Below the pieces are notes generated by a model that was given only the letters and a program-made list of their open reading frames with translations, was not told the origin of the DNA and searched no databases. Below are positions 1 through 7,638 of a DNA stretch of 64,000 nucleotides, in pieces. Each line of letters opens with the position of its first letter. Within the stretch, counting starts at the first letter, position 1. This DNA is from Devosia sp. SL43. Lineage in GTDB: Bacteria > Pseudomonadota > Alphaproteobacteria > Rhizobiales > Devosiaceae. Where the stretch lies: contig NZ_CP063401.1 of assembly GCF_021729885.1 (NCBI RefSeq), positions 3,402,501 through 3,466,500 of the forward strand. The letters run 5' to 3'. The translations under genes and the position numbers were made by a program.

Positions 1-68
1 CCGATTAACAATCTGAGAAGTGACTCCTAAAGCTGAACACACAGGCCGATCATCGACGGGAGATGGCG

Positions 69-450
69 ATGGAACTCCGTGCTTTGCTGGCCGTCCCTCT
101 TATCTGGGCCGTGCTTTTCGTGGTCCCGATACTGGTCTACGGAGCTCTGTCTGCCGCGACGGGGCTGCAGCCACCGGGTGGCAATCCGGCGCTGTTCCTG
201 GCGGGCACCGCAGTCTCAAAGCTCGGTACCGCCATGGCGTTTGTCGCTCTGTTTTATCTCGGCCGGGACGTAATTCGGGACCCAGTGGCTGCTCTATGTC
301 GGTGTCTGGTGGTTGATGTTTGCGCTTGGAGAGCTCGGCCAGGCCATTGCCCCCGGCTACTCCTGGCCGGAGGCGGCGGCCGGGCTCATCTCGGAGACGA
401 TCTACTTCCCGGTCTCCGGTCTCATTCTCGTGTGGCTGGTGAGAGCCTGA
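69..450 (+). pseudogene. Small membrane protein, frameshifted
   Basis: From the ATG at 69, with GGGAG just upstream, the frame encodes a hydrophobic protein with about two membrane segments and then runs into non-membrane residues near 283. A second frame from about 283 to the stop at 448-450 continues with membrane-like sequence (starting QWLLYVGVWWLMFALGELGQ). The two halves join naturally if one extra base lies between about 271 and 283, giving a protein near 127 residues with about four helices. I do not recognise the family. It is either a recently broken gene or a one-base sequencing error. Confidence 0.5.
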
Positions 451-504
451 GACGGACAGCGTGTGACTTGACCACGCGGCAAATTATGCAGGGTCGACTT
501 GGCG

Positions 505-918
505 ATGCTCGAATATGTGGTTGATGCGCAGCGAATGGATTCGGCGGGCAGCATGGCGCTGGTGAGGCAGGCGCGCCTTCCGCTTGACACGTCGCTGACA
601 GGTCGAGCGGATGCGTTCAACTCGGCTAAAATGCTCCTGGCTTCGCTGGCCGCCTGCATCATCAAGAGCGCGGAGCGGGCCATTCCAATGCTGGGATTCG
701 AGCTTCGCGCAATGAGCGTCAGGTTGCATGCTGTCCGCAGCGACTCTCCACCCCGGATCACCGCTATTGACTACCTAGTGACGGTCGACACCGACGAAAG
801 CGATCGTCGCATCGCGCTCCTGCACACCAACATTCGGAAGTACGGCACGATCTCGAATACGCTGGCGGGAGCCGTTGCGCTGGATGGGAGCATCATGCGG
901 AGCTCGCGGGATGCCTGA
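505..918 (+). CDS. OsmC family protein
   Basis: About 137 residues matching the OsmC/Ohr-like fold, whose members reduce organic hydroperoxides with cysteine thiols in the cytoplasm. The core signature is visible: GRADAFNSAKMLLASLAACI at residues 31-50, then a strand-rich C-terminal half with VDTDESDRRIALLHTNIRKY. Only one cysteine, in AAC, is present, whereas classical OsmC and Ohr use two, so peroxidase activity is uncertain. The start is taken as ATG 505; TTG 499 is in frame two codons earlier. No good ribosome binding site is seen. It faces the CoA-transferase gene tail to tail, 30 bp away. Confidence 0.8.
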   Translation: MLEYVVDAQRMDSAGSMALVRQARLPLDTSLTGRADAFNSAKMLLASLAACIIKSAERAIPMLGFELRAMSVRLHAVRSDSPPRITAIDYLVTVDTDESDRRIALLHTNIRKYGTISNTLAGAVALDGSIMRSSRDA

Positions 919-948
919 TTGCGGACCCACAGAGGCAGCAGGCTGCGA

Positions 949-2484
949 TTACACTGTGCCTGAACCGTCGAGCATGGTGCCCTTGTCTCTTGCTTTGACG
1001 TGCCAGGATAGCGCTTCTTCCAGCGCGTGCGGTGTATGCCCACCCTTGCTGGCGGCCCGCTCGAAATAGACGGTCAACTGCTTTCTGTAATGTGGATGCG
1101 CGCAGTTCTGGATGATCGCAGGTGCTCGCTCGCGTGGCGCCAACCCCCGCAAATCCGCCAATCCATTCTCCGTGACCAGGATATCGACGTCATGCTCGGT
1201 ATGATCGACATGGGAGACCATCGGAACCACCGAAGAGATCGCACCGTCCTTGACCAGAGAACGGGCTACGAAGATGGACAGGTAGGCATTGCGCGCGAAG
1301 TCCCCGGAGCCGCCGATGCCGTTCATCATATGTGTGCCGTTGATGTGGGTCGAATTGACGTTTCCATAGATGTCGAATTCGAGTGCAGTATTGATGGCAA
1401 CGATCCCAAGACGCCGGATGACCTCCGGGTGGTTGCTGATCTCCTGGGGACGCAGCACCAGCCGGTCCTTGTATAGTGCCACATTCTGGAACACCCGCGC
1501 GGCATAGTCCTCGCTCAAGGTGATGGACGAGCCCGAGGCAAACACGAGCCTGCCGGAATCCAGGAGTGCGAATGTGCTGTCCTGCAGCACCTCGCTATAC
1601 ATTTTCAGGTGATCGAACGGCCCGGAGGCCAGGCCTGCCAATACGGCGTTTGCGATGTTGCCTATGCCGGCCTGAAGCGGATTGATGCTCAGATCCAGCC
1701 GACCCTTGGCAACTTCACGGACGAAGAACGCTATGAGGTGCTGAGCGATCGCAGTGGATTCTACACCCTGCGCCTCCAATGCGGCAGCGCTGTCGGACTG
1801 GTCGGTGATCACGATCGCTGCGATTTTGGCGGGGTCGATCCGCATGTCGGGCAACCCGATCCGGCTGTCGCAGGACATGACAGGAATGGCTTCGCGCATC
1901 GGCCGCCTGGTCGGCAGATAGATGTCGTGCAAGCCCTCGAGGGCCAGAGGCTGACTGAGGTTGATCTCGATGATCAGATTGGTGGCCAAGGCGGCAAAGC
2001 TCGCCGAATTGCCCACAGATGTGGTTGGCACGATGCCACCATCCTCGGTAATCGCCGTCGCCTCGATGATCGCGTAGTCCATCTTGCCCATTTCGCCGGA
2101 GCGCAGGTGTTCGACGGTTTCGGAAAGGTGCTGGTCGATGAACATGACTTCGCCGCGGTTGATGGCCGCCCGCAGGGTTGGATCGGACTGGAAGGGCATC
2201 CTTCTCTCCAGGATATGGGCCTCCGTCAGCACACGATCCACGTCCTTCCCGAGCGAAGCACCAGTCACCAGGGTGATCTTGAATGGATCTGTCCTGGCGC
2301 GACGGGCCATGGCCAGCGGCAGTGCCTTGGCATCCCCGGCGCGGGTAAAGCCACTCATGCCGATCGTCATGCCGTCCTTGATAAGACCGGCCGCCTGATC
2401 GGCGGACATGATGCGCTCCATCAGTGGAAACAGGCGAATACGTTGGTCCAGCATGTGGTGCATCCAATCGGTTGATTGGCTCAT
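949..2484 (-). CDS. Acetyl-CoA hydrolase/transferase family protein (succinate-CoA transferase type)
   Basis: About 511 residues of the Cat1/AarC/ScpC class of CoA-transferases, which move CoA between carboxylic acids such as succinate, acetate or propionate through a glutamyl-CoA intermediate. Seen: the N-terminal DGMTIGMSGFTRAGDAKALP segment, the GIGNIANAVLAGL segment, and YSEVLQD, whose Glu aligns with the catalytic Glu of AarC. The C-terminal half has GIGGSGDFARNA and the SHVDHTEHDVDILVTE block. Start choice is open: TTG 2523, ATG 2484 or ATG 2463. An FNR-like box at 2510-2523 overlaps the TTG, which favours a downstream ATG. The acid exchanged cannot be told from sequence. Confidence 0.88.
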   Translation of the reverse strand: MSQSTDWMHHMLDQRIRLFPLMERIMSADQAAGLIKDGMTIGMSGFTRAGDAKALPLAMARRARTDPFKITLVTGASLGKDVDRVLTEAHILERRMPFQSDPTLRAAINRGEVMFIDQHLSETVEHLRSGEMGKMDYAIIEATAITEDGGIVPTTSVGNSASFAALATNLIIEINLSQPLALEGLHDIYLPTRRPMREAIPVMSCDSRIGLPDMRIDPAKIAAIVITDQSDSAAALEAQGVESTAIAQHLIAFFVREVAKGRLDLSINPLQAGIGNIANAVLAGLASGPFDHLKMYSEVLQDSTFALLDSGRLVFASGSSITLSEDYAARVFQNVALYKDRLVLRPQEISNHPEVIRRLGIVAINTALEFDIYGNVNSTHINGTHMMNGIGGSGDFARNAYLSIFVARSLVKDGAISSVVPMVSHVDHTEHDVDILVTENGLADLRGLAPRERAPAIIQNCAHPHYRKQLTVYFERAASKGGHTPHALEEALSWHVKARDKGTMLDGSGTV

Positions 2485-2509
2485 CGTATGCGCGTCATCC
2501 GCCGACGAG

Positions 2510-2523
2510 TTGATCCCGCTCAA
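2510..2523. promoter_or_regulatory. Imperfect FNR/FixK-type box
   Basis: TTGATCCCGCTCAA matches the FNR/FixK consensus TTGAT-N4-ATCAA at nine of ten defined positions. It lies 26 to 47 bp upstream of the two candidate ATG starts of the leftward CoA-transferase gene. A better box precedes the nearby sulfide:quinone oxidoreductase, so shared low-oxygen control is plausible. A chance match cannot be excluded. Confidence 0.35.
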
Positions 2524-2596
2524 AAAGGGGGGCGGTGGGCATGGGTTAGAGTGCTCGTCAAGCCAAGCGAAAGCAGATCATAGGACGGAGACTGCG

Positions 2597-2872
2597 ATGA
2601 CCCACCGGACAGAAAAACTCACCACGCAGAGCGGCTTAACATTTCACGTGCGCCCGGCCCGGCCGGATGAGGAGACGGCCCGCGTTCTTCGAACATGTCA
2701 CGCCTGAGGACCTGAGGTTCCGGTTCCTCACCAGCGTCAAGGAAGTCGGGCATAACCGGCTGGTTGCGATGACCGAAGTCGATCATCGCCGGAATGAGAG
2801 CTTCGTGGCTTTCGAGCGCGAGGGGGGCCCCATCATAGGTGCGGCCATGCTGCGTCACCTTGGTCTCGGTCG
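2597..2872 (+). pseudogene. GNAT family acetyltransferase remnant
   Basis: ATG 2597 has a GGAG at good distance and starts a frame that includes FHVRPARPDEE, the opening of a GNAT domain. That frame stops at 2705-2707. A second frame, beginning about 2668, continues the family sequence: AFFEHVTPEDLRFRFLTSVK, then EVGHNRLVAMTEVDHRRNES and GPIIGAAML. After about 2872 similarity disappears, and the acetyl-CoA binding part is gone. So there is a frameshift near 2668-2690 and a 3' deletion. GNAT proteins of this subtype are often found with microaerobic stress genes, which fits the neighbourhood. Confidence 0.7.
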
Positions 2873-2941
2873 TCAAACGTCGTGCATGCCGCGTGTTCGC
2901 CCTTGTTCCGGCGCGTCGGGCGCGCGTCGGCAGGGCAGTTC

Positions 2942-3163
2942 TCAGTCGGCACAGTATATGCCGTAGAGCGTCGTCAGCACCTGTTTTACGGCATCAGAGG
3001 CCAAGCTGTAGTGAACCTGCTGGCCATCGCACCTGGTCTTGACGAAGTCCCAGGCGCAGAGCTTGGACAGGTGCTGTGACAGGGGAGATAGCCCCAGCCC
3101 GAACTTGTCGCCCAGCTCGGTCACATCCATCAGCGCTTGTGCGATCTCGGGGTTCGTCTGCAC
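2942..3163 (-). CDS. ArsR family HTH regulator, probably N-terminally truncated
   Basis: Seventy-three residues covering the recognition part of an ArsR winged helix: LSPLSQHLSKL, then the wing (VKTRCDGQQVHYSLAS) and the C-terminal helix ending TLYGIYCAD. The usual first 30 residues, including the N-terminal Cys of the ILC type, are absent or scrambled; the segment before ALMDVTEL does not look like the family. The C-terminal Cys matches one of the two thiols that sulfide-sensing members (SqrR, BigR) use. The gene is divergent from sulfide:quinone oxidoreductase, the usual target of such repressors, so it may be a damaged sulfide sensor. It could also be non-functional. Confidence 0.6.
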   Translation of the reverse strand: MQTNPEIAQALMDVTELGDKFGLGLSPLSQHLSKLCAWDFVKTRCDGQQVHYSLASDAVKQVLTTLYGIYCAD

Positions 3164-3327
3164 CTGTCTGAGGTGAAAGACGCCGTCATGGACCGGCTGG
3201 CCGACACACAGCTTTCCTCGCGCATCTCGGTGGTCAGATGCACCTCAGCCACCACCAGGCCATGCTGGCCATCGCCGAGCGCCGCCTGGCAAGGCCCGCG
3301 GGTGGCGGCCGCGAGCATCTCGGCGTG

Positions 3328-3341
3328 CTGATCTAGATCAA
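3328..3341. promoter_or_regulatory. FNR/FixK-type box upstream of sulfide:quinone oxidoreductase
   Basis: CTGATCTAGATCAA fits TTGAT-N4-ATCAA with one mismatch and contains the perfect 12-bp palindrome TGATCTAGATCA (3329-3340). It lies 46 bp before the oxidoreductase ATG at 3387, in the divergent region shared with the ArsR-type gene. FNR, FixK and Dnr proteins of alphaproteobacteria bind such sites under oxygen limitation. Confidence 0.65.
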
Positions 3342-3386
3342 AACGCGCGACACCCGCCCGTGATAAGGTGTGGCATGGAGGAGAAA

Positions 3387-4682
3387 ATGGCTCACGTCGT
3401 CGTTCTGGGTGCCGGTCTTGGCGGCACAATCATGGCCTACGAGCTGCGCGAAGCGCTCGGCGCCAATCACAGGGTTTCGGTGGTCAACAAAGGGACCAAG
3501 TTCAACTTCGTCCCGTCCAATCCATGGGTTGCCGTTGGCTGGCGCGACCGCGATGACATCGAGGTCGATCTGACCGACGTGTTTGAACGGCGGAACATCG
3601 AATTCTTCCCCCAGGGCGCCGAGCGCGTACATCCCGCAGAGAAGCGGGTCAGACTGTCCGACGGTAAGGACCTCGACTACGACTACCTCGTCATCGCCAC
3701 GGGGCCCGAACTCGCCTTCGATGAAATCCCGGGCTTTGGCCCAGACGCGGCGACACAGTCGATCTGCCACGTCGATCACGCACTTGGAGCCAAGGATGAG
3801 TTCAAACGACTGGTCGCAAATCCCGGCCCCGTCATTGTCGGCGCCGTCCAGGGCGCCTCCTGCTACGGCCCGGCCTATGAGTTCGCCTTCATCCTCGACA
3901 AGGCCCTGCGCGACGCAAAGGTACGCGATAGGGTTCCGATGACCTTCGTGACCGCCGAGCCCTATATCGGGCATCTTGGCCTCGATGGCGTGGGTGACAC
4001 CAAGGGCCTGCTTGAGAGCGAAATGCGGCAGCGCCATATCCGCTTTATCACCAATGCCAAGGTGGACAAGTTCGAGGAAAGCAAGGCATTCGTCAGCGAA
4101 ATCGCCGACGATGGGTCGGTGCGGCGGTCCCATGAGATCGCGTTCGTCTACACGATGATGTTGCCGGCCTTTCGCGGCGTGCCCGCAGTGCACGGCATCG
4201 AGGGCCTGACCAATCCACGCGGTTTCATCCTGGCCGATCAGTATCAGCGCAATCCCACCTTCAAGGACGTGTTCTCCATCGGCGTCTGCGTCGCCATCCC
4301 GCCGGTGGGCAAGACACCAGTGCCGGTCGGTGTGCCCAAAACCGGCTTCATGATTGAATCGATGGTCACTGCAACGGCGCAGAACATCGCCAGCCTGATC
4401 GCCGGCAAGGAGCCGAAGGCTATTCCGACCTGGAACGCGGTGTGCCTTGCCGATTTCGGCGACGGAGGCGTGGCCTTCGTGGCACAGCCGCAGATCCCGC
4501 CCCGCAACGTCAACTGGTCGAGTTCAGGCAAGTGGGTCCATGCCGCCAAGGTCGGGTTCGAGAAGTATTTCCTGCACAAGATCCGCTCTGGCACTGCAGA
4601 GCCATTCTATGAAAAACTTGCCCTGCAGGTCCTCGGCATCGACAAGCTCAGGGCTGTCAAGCAGGACAAGACCGGGACATGA
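3387..4682 (+). CDS. sqr: Sulfide:quinone oxidoreductase
   Basis: A 431-residue membrane-associated flavoprotein that oxidises sulfide to sulfane sulfur and passes electrons to the quinone pool. It opens with an FAD-binding Rossmann motif (VVVLGAGLGG). Three cysteines fall at positions 127 (SICHVD), 159 (QGASCYGP) and 353 (NAVCLADFGDGG), the same numbering as the three essential cysteines known in Rhodobacter capsulatus SQR. ATG 3387 is chosen because GGAGGAG at 3377-3383 precedes it; ATG 3375 and GTG 3360 are in frame but lack such a site. The stop overlaps the thioredoxin start by four bases, so the two are translationally coupled. An FNR-type box lies upstream. Confidence 0.92.
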   Translation: MAHVVVLGAGLGGTIMAYELREALGANHRVSVVNKGTKFNFVPSNPWVAVGWRDRDDIEVDLTDVFERRNIEFFPQGAERVHPAEKRVRLSDGKDLDYDYLVIATGPELAFDEIPGFGPDAATQSICHVDHALGAKDEFKRLVANPGPVIVGAVQGASCYGPAYEFAFILDKALRDAKVRDRVPMTFVTAEPYIGHLGLDGVGDTKGLLESEMRQRHIRFITNAKVDKFEESKAFVSEIADDGSVRRSHEIAFVYTMMLPAFRGVPAVHGIEGLTNPRGFILADQYQRNPTFKDVFSIGVCVAIPPVGKTPVPVGVPKTGFMIESMVTATAQNIASLIAGKEPKAIPTWNAVCLADFGDGGVAFVAQPQIPPRNVNWSSSGKWVHAAKVGFEKYFLHKIRSGTAEPFYEKLALQVLGIDKLRAVKQDKTGT

Positions 4683-5098
4683 CATACGTCGTCTGTTCGC
4701 ATTGTGGGGCAACAAACCGGATTGCCGAAGGCCGCGACCTAGCATCCGGCAAATGCGGCAAGTGCGGACGTCCGCTGTTCGACGGGCAGCCCGCCAACGT
4801 TTCGGCGGCGGTCCTCGAAAAGCAGATCGCCAATTCTGACATACCCGTCCTCGTGGACGTCTGGGCGCCGTGGTGCGGACCTTGCAAGGTCATGGGACCG
4901 CAGTTCGAGGCAGCGGCAAAACAGGCTGAACCCAAGCTTCGCATGGTCAAGCTCAACTCCGACGAAAGTCCAGCGCTCTCCGCACGGCTTGGTATTCGGA
5001 GCATCCCCACCATGATCCTGTTCAAGGAAGGCAGGGAGGTCGCACGAACCTCTGGCGCAATGACGAGCAACGACATCCTAGCATGGGCCAGTAAGTAA
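4679..5098 (+). CDS. trxC: Thioredoxin 2
   Basis: A 139-residue thioredoxin with the TrxC layout: an N-terminal zinc-binding segment with two CxxC pairs (C6/C9 and C26/C29), then a thioredoxin fold with the active site WCGPC at residues 65-69 and the cis-proline region SIPT. It reduces protein disulfides and, by family, is linked to oxidative stress. Its ATG overlaps the sulfide:quinone oxidoreductase stop by four bases. In this pair it could accept or clear persulfides formed by sulfide oxidation, which is inference from position. Confidence 0.92.
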   Translation: MTYVVCSHCGATNRIAEGRDLASGKCGKCGRPLFDGQPANVSAAVLEKQIANSDIPVLVDVWAPWCGPCKVMGPQFEAAAKQAEPKLRMVKLNSDESPALSARLGIRSIPTMILFKEGREVARTSGAMTSNDILAWASK

Positions 5099-5122
5099 TA
5101 CGCTGGCCAGCAATTTCATCGG

Positions 5123-5745
5123 CTACGCAGCGGCTTCCTGGATGGCCACTCCCAAGTCTTTGTTTTGCGCGGGAATTTCAAGGTGATCGCCTCCAGTTCC
5201 GTGACGTCTGGGGTAGTCCATGAGCCCTTCACCGACGACCCCGCCTTGGGCTTTCGCTGGAAGCGGTGATCACGTCGCCTCACGCGCCTTTGCCAAAATA
5301 GGCATGGAGTCGAACACGGCGCGGTTGGCGCTACGCCCTCGGTCCCAGGCGATGGCGACGTTGGACATGTCGTGCCTAAGAAGAGCTATCTCGGGGACAA
5401 ACATCACCGGCCGACCGGACCCAAAGATCAGCGCCTCGGTCAGGGCCGCAAGCCTTGACCGTCACATCCTCACGCCCTTTGCCACGCTCCTGCCTCTGGG
5501 ACGAAACTGGATTACTTGCGCAGAGGGTGCCTCGCCCCGCATCAGCGCGGCGATGTGGTCGCCAACGCGGTTCCTGTCCTGGTGCCATCCGACGGAAAGC
5601 TCTCTATGGCGCGTTGGTAAGCCTGGGCATCGGCGGTTTCGTCTCTGGGATTCTCCACGTTGCAACCATAGTGCAACCAAATGGGATCAAGCTCAAAGGC
5701 AAAACCGGATACGATCGGCGGCTCAAGCAGCACTATCATATTGGT
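5123..5745 (-). pseudogene. Universal stress protein (UspA family) remnant
   Basis: On the minus strand, recognisable Usp pieces are spread over three frames. Near 5542-5730 there is VSGFAFELDPIW. At 5462-5600 there is DHIAALMRGEAP. At about 5290-5450 there is ALTEALIFGSGRPVMFVP, followed by NVAIAWDRGRSANRAVFDSM. Near 5123-5200 there is LEIPAQNKDLGVAIQEAAA and a TAG stop at 5123-5125. At least two frameshifts and a premature stop separate them. The first 30 or so residues of a normal Usp are missing, cut off close to the tRNA remnant at 5772. The gene cannot make a full protein. The rest of 5099-5770 shows nothing else I can support. Confidence 0.65.
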
Positions 5746-5771
5746 TTATTAGAGATATCTAGAACATCAGC

Positions 5772-5842
5772 GCACCCTAGCGAAAGCAATATAGCGCCCT
5801 CCGAAGGCAGAGGCCACACGTTCGAATCGTGTCGGGTGCGCC
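5772..5842 (+). pseudogene. tRNA-Arg (CCG) 3' part, degenerate 5' half; possible attachment site
   Basis: From about 5797 the sequence reads as the anticodon-loop-to-acceptor part of an alphaproteobacterial tRNA-Arg(CCG). The loop is CTCCGAA, the T arm is CACAC-GTTCGAATC-GTGT, and the 3' acceptor strand GGGTGC is followed by G and CC. A 5' GCACCC at 5772 could pair with GGGTGC, but the D arm is about six bases short, lacks the GG of the D loop, and leaves the anticodon stem with mismatches. The last CCA base is T. It is therefore probably not functional and resembles an attR-type tRNA fragment left by an integrated element lying to its left. Nothing is recognised in 5843-6062. Confidence 0.55.
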
Positions 5843-6062
5843 TTACACCGGCAGATGTCGCGGACTGGCGGCTGTAGTTCCTCAAGCACATGCTCGCTGA
5901 TGCGCCAAGTGGCAGACGGGGCTGCTGCGCACGACCCGCTTTTGGCTTGATGCGCAGGGCCTCGTTGCCTTGCAACTCGCGGGATCGATATTTGGTGGCG
6001 GTGCGCCTCGGACTGCGCTGCGGGTAGAACCCAATTAACAGTCGCATAATAGCTCTCGTCCT

Positions 6063-7136
6063 ATGTTGGCAGCATTGCCGGGGGCGGACATGCGCGTGCT
6101 TATTGTCGACGACAGCCGATCGAGCCTTGCCATGATCGGCACGATCGTCGGCGCGGCCACCAATGCCCAGATCGACAGCTGCCTGGATCCGCGCGAAGCG
6201 TTGGAGCATAGCGAAAGCACGCAATACGATCTGGTGCTGGTCGATCACATCATGCCCGGTATGGATGGCGTGCAATTCACTGCCGCCCTGCGCGCCCGCG
6301 AAAACTACCGGACCGTGCCCATTATCATGGTCACGTCTGACATCGATCGAAACACGCGTATCGAGGCGATCCGCGCCGGCGCGACCGACTTCGTCAACAA
6401 GCCCTTCGACCCCACCGAGTTGCAGGCCCGCGTGGCCAACCTGCTGACGCTGCGCGCTGCCCAGGTCGAATTGGCAGACCGGGCAAGCTGGTTGGCGCGT
6501 GAGGTCGAGCTGGCAACGGCGCACCTGCTGGCACGCGAAGAAGAGATTATCTGGCGGCTGGCCCGTGCCATCGAATATCGCGACGGTGATACCGGCGAGC
6601 ATGTGTCGCGCGTGGCCCAGATCAGCCAGTTGATCGCCAGCGGCATCGGGCTCAGCCCGGAGCGTTGCCGCATCATCTATCTGGCGGCACCGCTGCACGA
6701 TATCGGCAAGATCGCCATCGCCGATGCCATCCTGGGCAAACCGGGCAAGCTGACGCTGGAAGAAGTCGCCATCATGCGCGAGCATGTCACCATCGGAGCA
6801 CGCATTCTCGAGAGTGGCACGTCCGAGCTGATCAAGACGGCCGAACTGATCGCCCAGAGCCACCACGAACGCTGGGACGGCGCCGGATATCCCGATCGCC
6901 TGTCAGGCACCGATATTCCCGTTGAGGCGCGTGTGGTCGCCATTGCCGACGTTTTCGACGCACTATGTTCCGAGCGGCCCTACAAGAAGGCATGGCCGAT
7001 CGAGAAAGCCTACGCCGAGATACTCGCCTGCAGCGGCACCCATTTCGACCCTGCCTGCGTTTCGGCCTTCTCCACCAAGTGGGCGGAGATCGAAGCCATC
7101 ATGCGGGGCGATGCCACCCTGCGCGTCGCCAGCTAA
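6063..7136 (+). CDS. Response regulator with HD-GYP domain (cyclic-di-GMP phosphodiesterase, RpfG-like)
   Basis: 357 residues in two domains. Residues 10-130 form a receiver: acidic pair in LIVDDS, phosphoacceptor D61 in LVDHIMPGMDG, Lys in NKPFD. Residues 180-345 are an HD-GYP phosphodiesterase with the metal-binding HD at 212-213 (LHDIGKI) and the GYP signature at 275-277 (HERWDGAGYPDRLSG). HD-GYP enzymes hydrolyse cyclic-di-GMP, so this likely lowers the second messenger when phosphorylated. ATG 6063 or ATG 6090 (MRVLIVDDS, preceded by GGGGGCGG) could be the start; the latter fits the receiver family better. It sits 500 bp before the chemotaxis operon, which suggests a link to motility. 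Confidence 0.92.
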   Translation: MLAALPGADMRVLIVDDSRSSLAMIGTIVGAATNAQIDSCLDPREALEHSESTQYDLVLVDHIMPGMDGVQFTAALRARENYRTVPIIMVTSDIDRNTRIEAIRAGATDFVNKPFDPTELQARVANLLTLRAAQVELADRASWLAREVELATAHLLAREEEIIWRLARAIEYRDGDTGEHVSRVAQISQLIASGIGLSPERCRIIYLAAPLHDIGKIAIADAILGKPGKLTLEEVAIMREHVTIGARILESGTSELIKTAELIAQSHHERWDGAGYPDRLSGTDIPVEARVVAIADVFDALCSERPYKKAWPIEKAYAEILACSGTHFDPACVSAFSTKWAEIEAIMRGDATLRVAS

Positions 7137-7291
7137 CCAACCATCCCGCTTCGTCGCGAGACGCTTGGCAAGAGTCAGCTTTGCTGACCTATTGTGCACC
7201 TCTATCCAAAGCAATCCGAGAGCGAATGTGTTTTCGGCGGCGCTGCTCGGCCTCATGGGCCAAAGTATAGAGATCGATTTACTCACGCGAT

Positions 7292-7401
7292 GATTCTCGA
7301 TTTCGAATCGAAGACTCGCATGCCTTGAATCGAGATTCGTCCAGGCACCATATCTGTTCGGTATGACTCCGAAATACATCCAAATATGTCTTGAATGATT
7401 C
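7292..7401. promoter_or_regulatory. Cluster of seven GANTC (CcrM) sites in the 500-bp gap before the chemotaxis operon
   Basis: GANTC occurs at 7292, 7305, 7313, 7327, 7334, 7365 and 7397 (first base of each), all within 110 bp. GANTC is the target of the cell-cycle methyltransferase CcrM in alphaproteobacteria. The intergenic region 7137-7638 is AT-richer than its surroundings and holds no gene I can support; small frames inside it look like noise. It should contain the chemotaxis operon promoter. Several GATTC/GAATC sites form small inverted repeats, for example TCGATT-TCG-AATCGA at 7297-7311. Confidence 0.5.
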
Positions 7402-7638
7402 TGCACAAAGAAAACAGAGCGCAAATAGAACTGAGTAACTGTGGATTAACGCGCCTCGTATAACTTGGATAACGTGCTGGATGGGAATACGGCGCACCAA
7501 GAAGAGTTTCGTCCAAGCGTCCAGAAGGGGCCTTCGGCAGTTCGCCAGTAAAGCAGACATCTATCCGCTTCCCAGCGTATCCGCGGTGGAATTTTAGAAC
7601 ATGTACAGCGTTATTCGTTATGTGGCTCGGTCATCAGC

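Noticed and set aside
5843-6062. A possible integrase tail next to the tRNA fragment on the minus strand
   Set aside because: I could not find an integrase catalytic motif in any frame. The stretch is reported as without recognised content.
5736-6866. A 376-codon open frame on the minus strand
   Set aside because: It lies opposite the HD-GYP regulator, whose domains are unmistakable. Its product is low in complexity and follows the antisense of GC-rich codons. Only its last part covers non-coding DNA.
7292-7460. A chromosomal replication origin, given the GANTC cluster, AT-rich DNA and a near DnaA box
   Set aside because: Only one imperfect DnaA-like site is seen, and the neighbours (HD-GYP, che genes) are not those usually found at alphaproteobacterial origins. 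Promoter control is the simpler reading.
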